Source of the DNA: Candidatus Poribacteria bacterium
GTDB lineage: Bacteria; Poribacteria; WGA-4E; UBA9662
NCBI GenBank assembly: GCA_002709695.1
Contig: PAQF01000006.1
Span: 43,109-107,108 of the forward strand
Reading direction: 5' to 3'
DNA: 64,000 bases
Positions 61,464 to 64,000 of the stretch are shown here, one piece after another. How positions within the stretch are numbered: the stretch's first letter is position 1; each line of letters begins with the position of its first letter. Both the position numbers and the translations under genes were made by a program. Under the pieces are notes generated by a model, which was given only the letters and a program-made list of their open reading frames with translations, had not been told where the DNA came from and did not search any database.

Positions 61464-62555
61464 TTAATCTTCCCAAGCAATTCGCCTTATCATTTCTTCG
61501 TCCACTTCCACTCCTAATCCCGGACCGTCCGGCACCGTAATATGTCCCTTTACCACTTCAATTGGTGTCTTTAAGACTGGTGTTTGATCACGGAGCGGAT
61601 GGTTGTCCTCACCGTAGTATTCTTGCGGATAAACACAATTCTGACATACCGCCCAAAGGTGTAGATGCGCCACCGTCATTAGTGCTGGGTCAGTATTGTG
61701 ACAGGTTATCGGCCGATTGTATGCTTCTGCCAAAGCAGCGATCTTCATTCCTTGCGTATACCCCCCACAGGAAGTGATATTAGGTTGTAGAATATCCAGA
61801 TTTCCCCTGGTAATCAAGTCACGAAACTGCCAAAGGTTGTATTCCTGTTCCCCCGCTGCAATTGGAACTTCCAGCACCGCTTGAAGTTGATTGTATCCAT
61901 CCAAATCCCAAGGAGCAATTGGTTCCTCAAAGTGTGAGACTTGAAGTTCTCCTAGAACCTTTCCTACTCTCATAGCACCAGGCATCATATAAGCTTGATT
62001 CACATCAACCAAAATCTTGAGTTGATCGTAGTTGCCACAATAATCCCGTAAGGCTTTTACTGTTTCGATTGTTCCATCCTTGCCTTGGTCGAATGACCAA
62101 GCTGTAGCAGTATGGAGTTTGACCCAGCTATACCCTTGTTCCATCCGAGCGAGCACTGTTTCCACATCCTGCTGTGGTGACAGGTGACGCTGCATCAGAC
62201 TAGAATAGACTGGAACCCGATCCCGAAACTTTCCGCCTAATAGGTTCCAAATGGGTGTTCCCAATGCCTTACCTTTGATATCGAAGCAAGCAATATCCAG
62301 GGCGCTGATGGCTGCCATATACGCGCCAGTGTTTCCGATTCGATATCCTGTACGAAACAGTTCTTGCCATAAGGCGTCGGTGTTAAACGGATTATGGCCA
62401 ACCACCTGTTGTCCTAATGCCTTTGCCATCTGGGCAGTTAGTCGTCCTCCGTGAAAGGCAGCTTCGCCCCAGCCAGCGATGCCTTCGTCTGTATTCACCT
62501 TTAAGTAAACGAATTTCTCATGAAGAAGAAAAACTTCCACTTGGGTGATTTTCAT
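61464..62555 (-). CDS. Enolase superfamily (mandelate racemase/galactonate dehydratase-like) protein
   Basis: MKITQVEVFLLHEKFVYLKVNTDEGIAGWGEAAFHG; WVKLHTA; LVDVNQAY; HFEEPI; CHNTDPA. Confidence 0.92.
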   Translation of the reverse strand: MKITQVEVFLLHEKFVYLKVNTDEGIAGWGEAAFHGGRLTAQMAKALGQQVVGHNPFNTDALWQELFRTGYRIGNTGAYMAAISALDIACFDIKGKALGTPIWNLLGGKFRDRVPVYSSLMQRHLSPQQDVETVLARMEQGYSWVKLHTATAWSFDQGKDGTIETVKALRDYCGNYDQLKILVDVNQAYMMPGAMRVGKVLGELQVSHFEEPIAPWDLDGYNQLQAVLEVPIAAGEQEYNLWQFRDLITRGNLDILQPNITSCGGYTQGMKIAALAEAYNRPITCHNTDPALMTVAHLHLWAVCQNCVYPQEYYGEDNHPLRDQTPVLKTPIEVVKGHITVPDGPGLGVEVDEEMIRRIAWED

Positions 62556-62972
62556 AGCTTTTTCCTTTAGCTGTTAATTGTACTGAGAATACTTAATATT
62601 AGCACAACGTAATTTGAGCCTTTCGACCACTAGATCATGGAATAATAGGGCCATTTTCTATTTTTCTAAACACAACTTAAGACTCAATAGCAGCAAAGAT
62701 ATACCAACTTAAGTCAACAGCTAGAAAATAGCATATCGACGAAACTATGTAAAGGATAGCCTGTTATCTAATCTACACCTCATGGTTCAATCTTGAATTC
62801 GATTGGGAAGCATGGTCTGCAACTGATTATAATTACAACAAGATGCTTGACCAAAAGTGAAATTAAACAGGAAAAGTTAAGAGGAGAAAAGGATTGCCAA
62901 CTATGGGTGGTTGATCCCCTTACTGGTTGCACTTCACGATATTCTGGGAGGCGTTTTTTCTGTGCTTGAAGC

Positions 62973-64000
62973 TCAATCAATTTGACTCAAAAGATCCAAA
63001 GCTCTTTCTAGTACTTCTTTTTTCTTTTCTATTTGATCAATAGTTTTTGGATCAATATACACTGAAAAACCATCCAATTCTTCTTCGATTGGCTCATCCA
63101 AAAGATCTGTATTCAAATTACCAATAACCTCGTAGGTTTGTATAGGGTGAGCAATGTTTTTCACCTTAATTTCGCTTAGCTTTTTGCATTTAATTTTTTC
63201 TCTTACTAATAAATAGGTGTCTTCAGATATTAAGATTTGATTAGGTTCCGCATTAGTTTCCAATCTCGAAGCTAGATTAACCCCATTTCCTATAGTTGTA
63301 TAGTCAAGCCGATCATGAGAACCAAAATTTCCTACCGTGCATGTGTCTGTATGAATACCGATTCGAATGTCCAACGGCTGAGATATTCCCATACTTTCCC
63401 AAGAGAATCTAACCGACCGTAAAGCTTTTTTCATGGCTATTGCCATTTCAACACAAGCAATAGCATCATCTTTATGTCCAAGTGATTTTGGATCTCCAAA
63501 AAAGACCATAATTGCATCACCAATATACTTATCAACTGTTCCACCATGAGCTATGGCAATATTGGTCATCTCCGTTAAATAACTGGTTACCAAATCCGTT
63601 AGGACTTCTGGCTCAAGCCTCTCTGTTAATTCACTAAACCCTTTAATGTCGGAAAAGAATACAGTCAGTCTTTTTCGTCTAGTTTCAATTTTTACGTCTA
63701 GATCCCCAGAAAAAATAGATTCGTAAACTTGGGGTGAAAAGTATTTTGATAATTTCAGCAAGATCAGTTTATTATCTCTGGCCGCAGTGATGTCAGTACC
63801 ATAAATATTGATAAAATCAAATTCAGGTACCGCTACCACATGAAACGCATATGTTTTATTACCTACTTCCATTTCCAAAGGCAAATTGGGGGCCACCTTT
63901 GACTGATCGACTATAGACGATGGGACGTCATCACCAATGTCAATATCCCATTCATCCTTAATATGCTGGCTTGCATTATTGGTATAGAGCAGCTTGCCTT
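62973..64000 (-). CDS. PAS-like / class III adenylate-guanylate cyclase, 5' end outside window
   Basis: RRKRLTVFFSDIKGFSELTERL, GGTVDKYIGDAIMVFFG, IGIHTDTCTVGNFGSHDRLDYTTIGNGVNLASRLE; frame stays open from 63896 to the window edge. Confidence 0.9.
   Translation of the reverse strand, partial: GKLLYTNNASQHIKDEWDIDIGDDVPSSIVDQSKVAPNLPLEMEVGNKTYAFHVVAVPEFDFINIYGTDITAARDNKLILLKLSKYFSPQVYESIFSGDLDVKIETRRKRLTVFFSDIKGFSELTERLEPEVLTDLVTSYLTEMTNIAIAHGGTVDKYIGDAIMVFFGDPKSLGHKDDAIACVEMAIAMKKALRSVRFSWESMGISQPLDIRIGIHTDTCTVGNFGSHDRLDYTTIGNGVNLASRLETNAEPNQILISEDTYLLVREKIKCKKLSEIKVKNIAHPIQTYEVIGNLNTDLLDEPIEEELDGFSVYIDPKTIDQIEKKKEVLERALDLLSQID

Noticed and set aside
1-64000. CRISPR array, rRNA, transposon, prophage or secondary-metabolite megasynthase
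   Set aside because: Scanned for direct repeats, terminal inverted repeats, transposase, integrase, NRPS and PKS motifs; none seen

Overview
This is a bacterial chromosomal window of low to moderate G+C. The left third carries mostly housekeeping or regulatory genes: a betagamma-crystallin/DUF1349-like protein, a TPR-glycosyltransferase, an exported Pcm-like methyltransferase, an SDR, a large sodium:solute symporter, tRNA-Pro(CGG), recO, a fused glyQS and a HEAT-repeat lipoprotein. From about 17 kb to 58.5 kb lies an accessory catabolic region. It holds eight phytanoyl-CoA dioxygenase (PhyH)-like genes, four Cys-type sulfatases, and GH5, GH-like, CE15-like, esterase, CBM9-like, LamG, CotH/LTD, lactonase, MFS, M24 and enolase-superfamily genes. 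At least three decayed genes sit among them: serine hydrolase, neutral-ceramidase-like and DUF2961. The right end has a short family A DNA polymerase, a second enolase-superfamily enzyme and an edge-truncated PAS/class III cyclase. The content resembles sponge-associated Poribacteria-type or related genomes, but that is an inference without a search. Three leads stand out: (1) a shared C-terminal tail, AVxPxxKLxxxWxx[IL]K, on two otherwise unrelated exported proteins; (2) a PhyH subset whose usual HxD iron motif reads HGG or HCA, the substitution seen in Fe/2OG halogenases; (3) a neutral-ceramidase-like pseudogene with several independent lesions. No CRISPR array, rRNA, transposase or prophage was seen.
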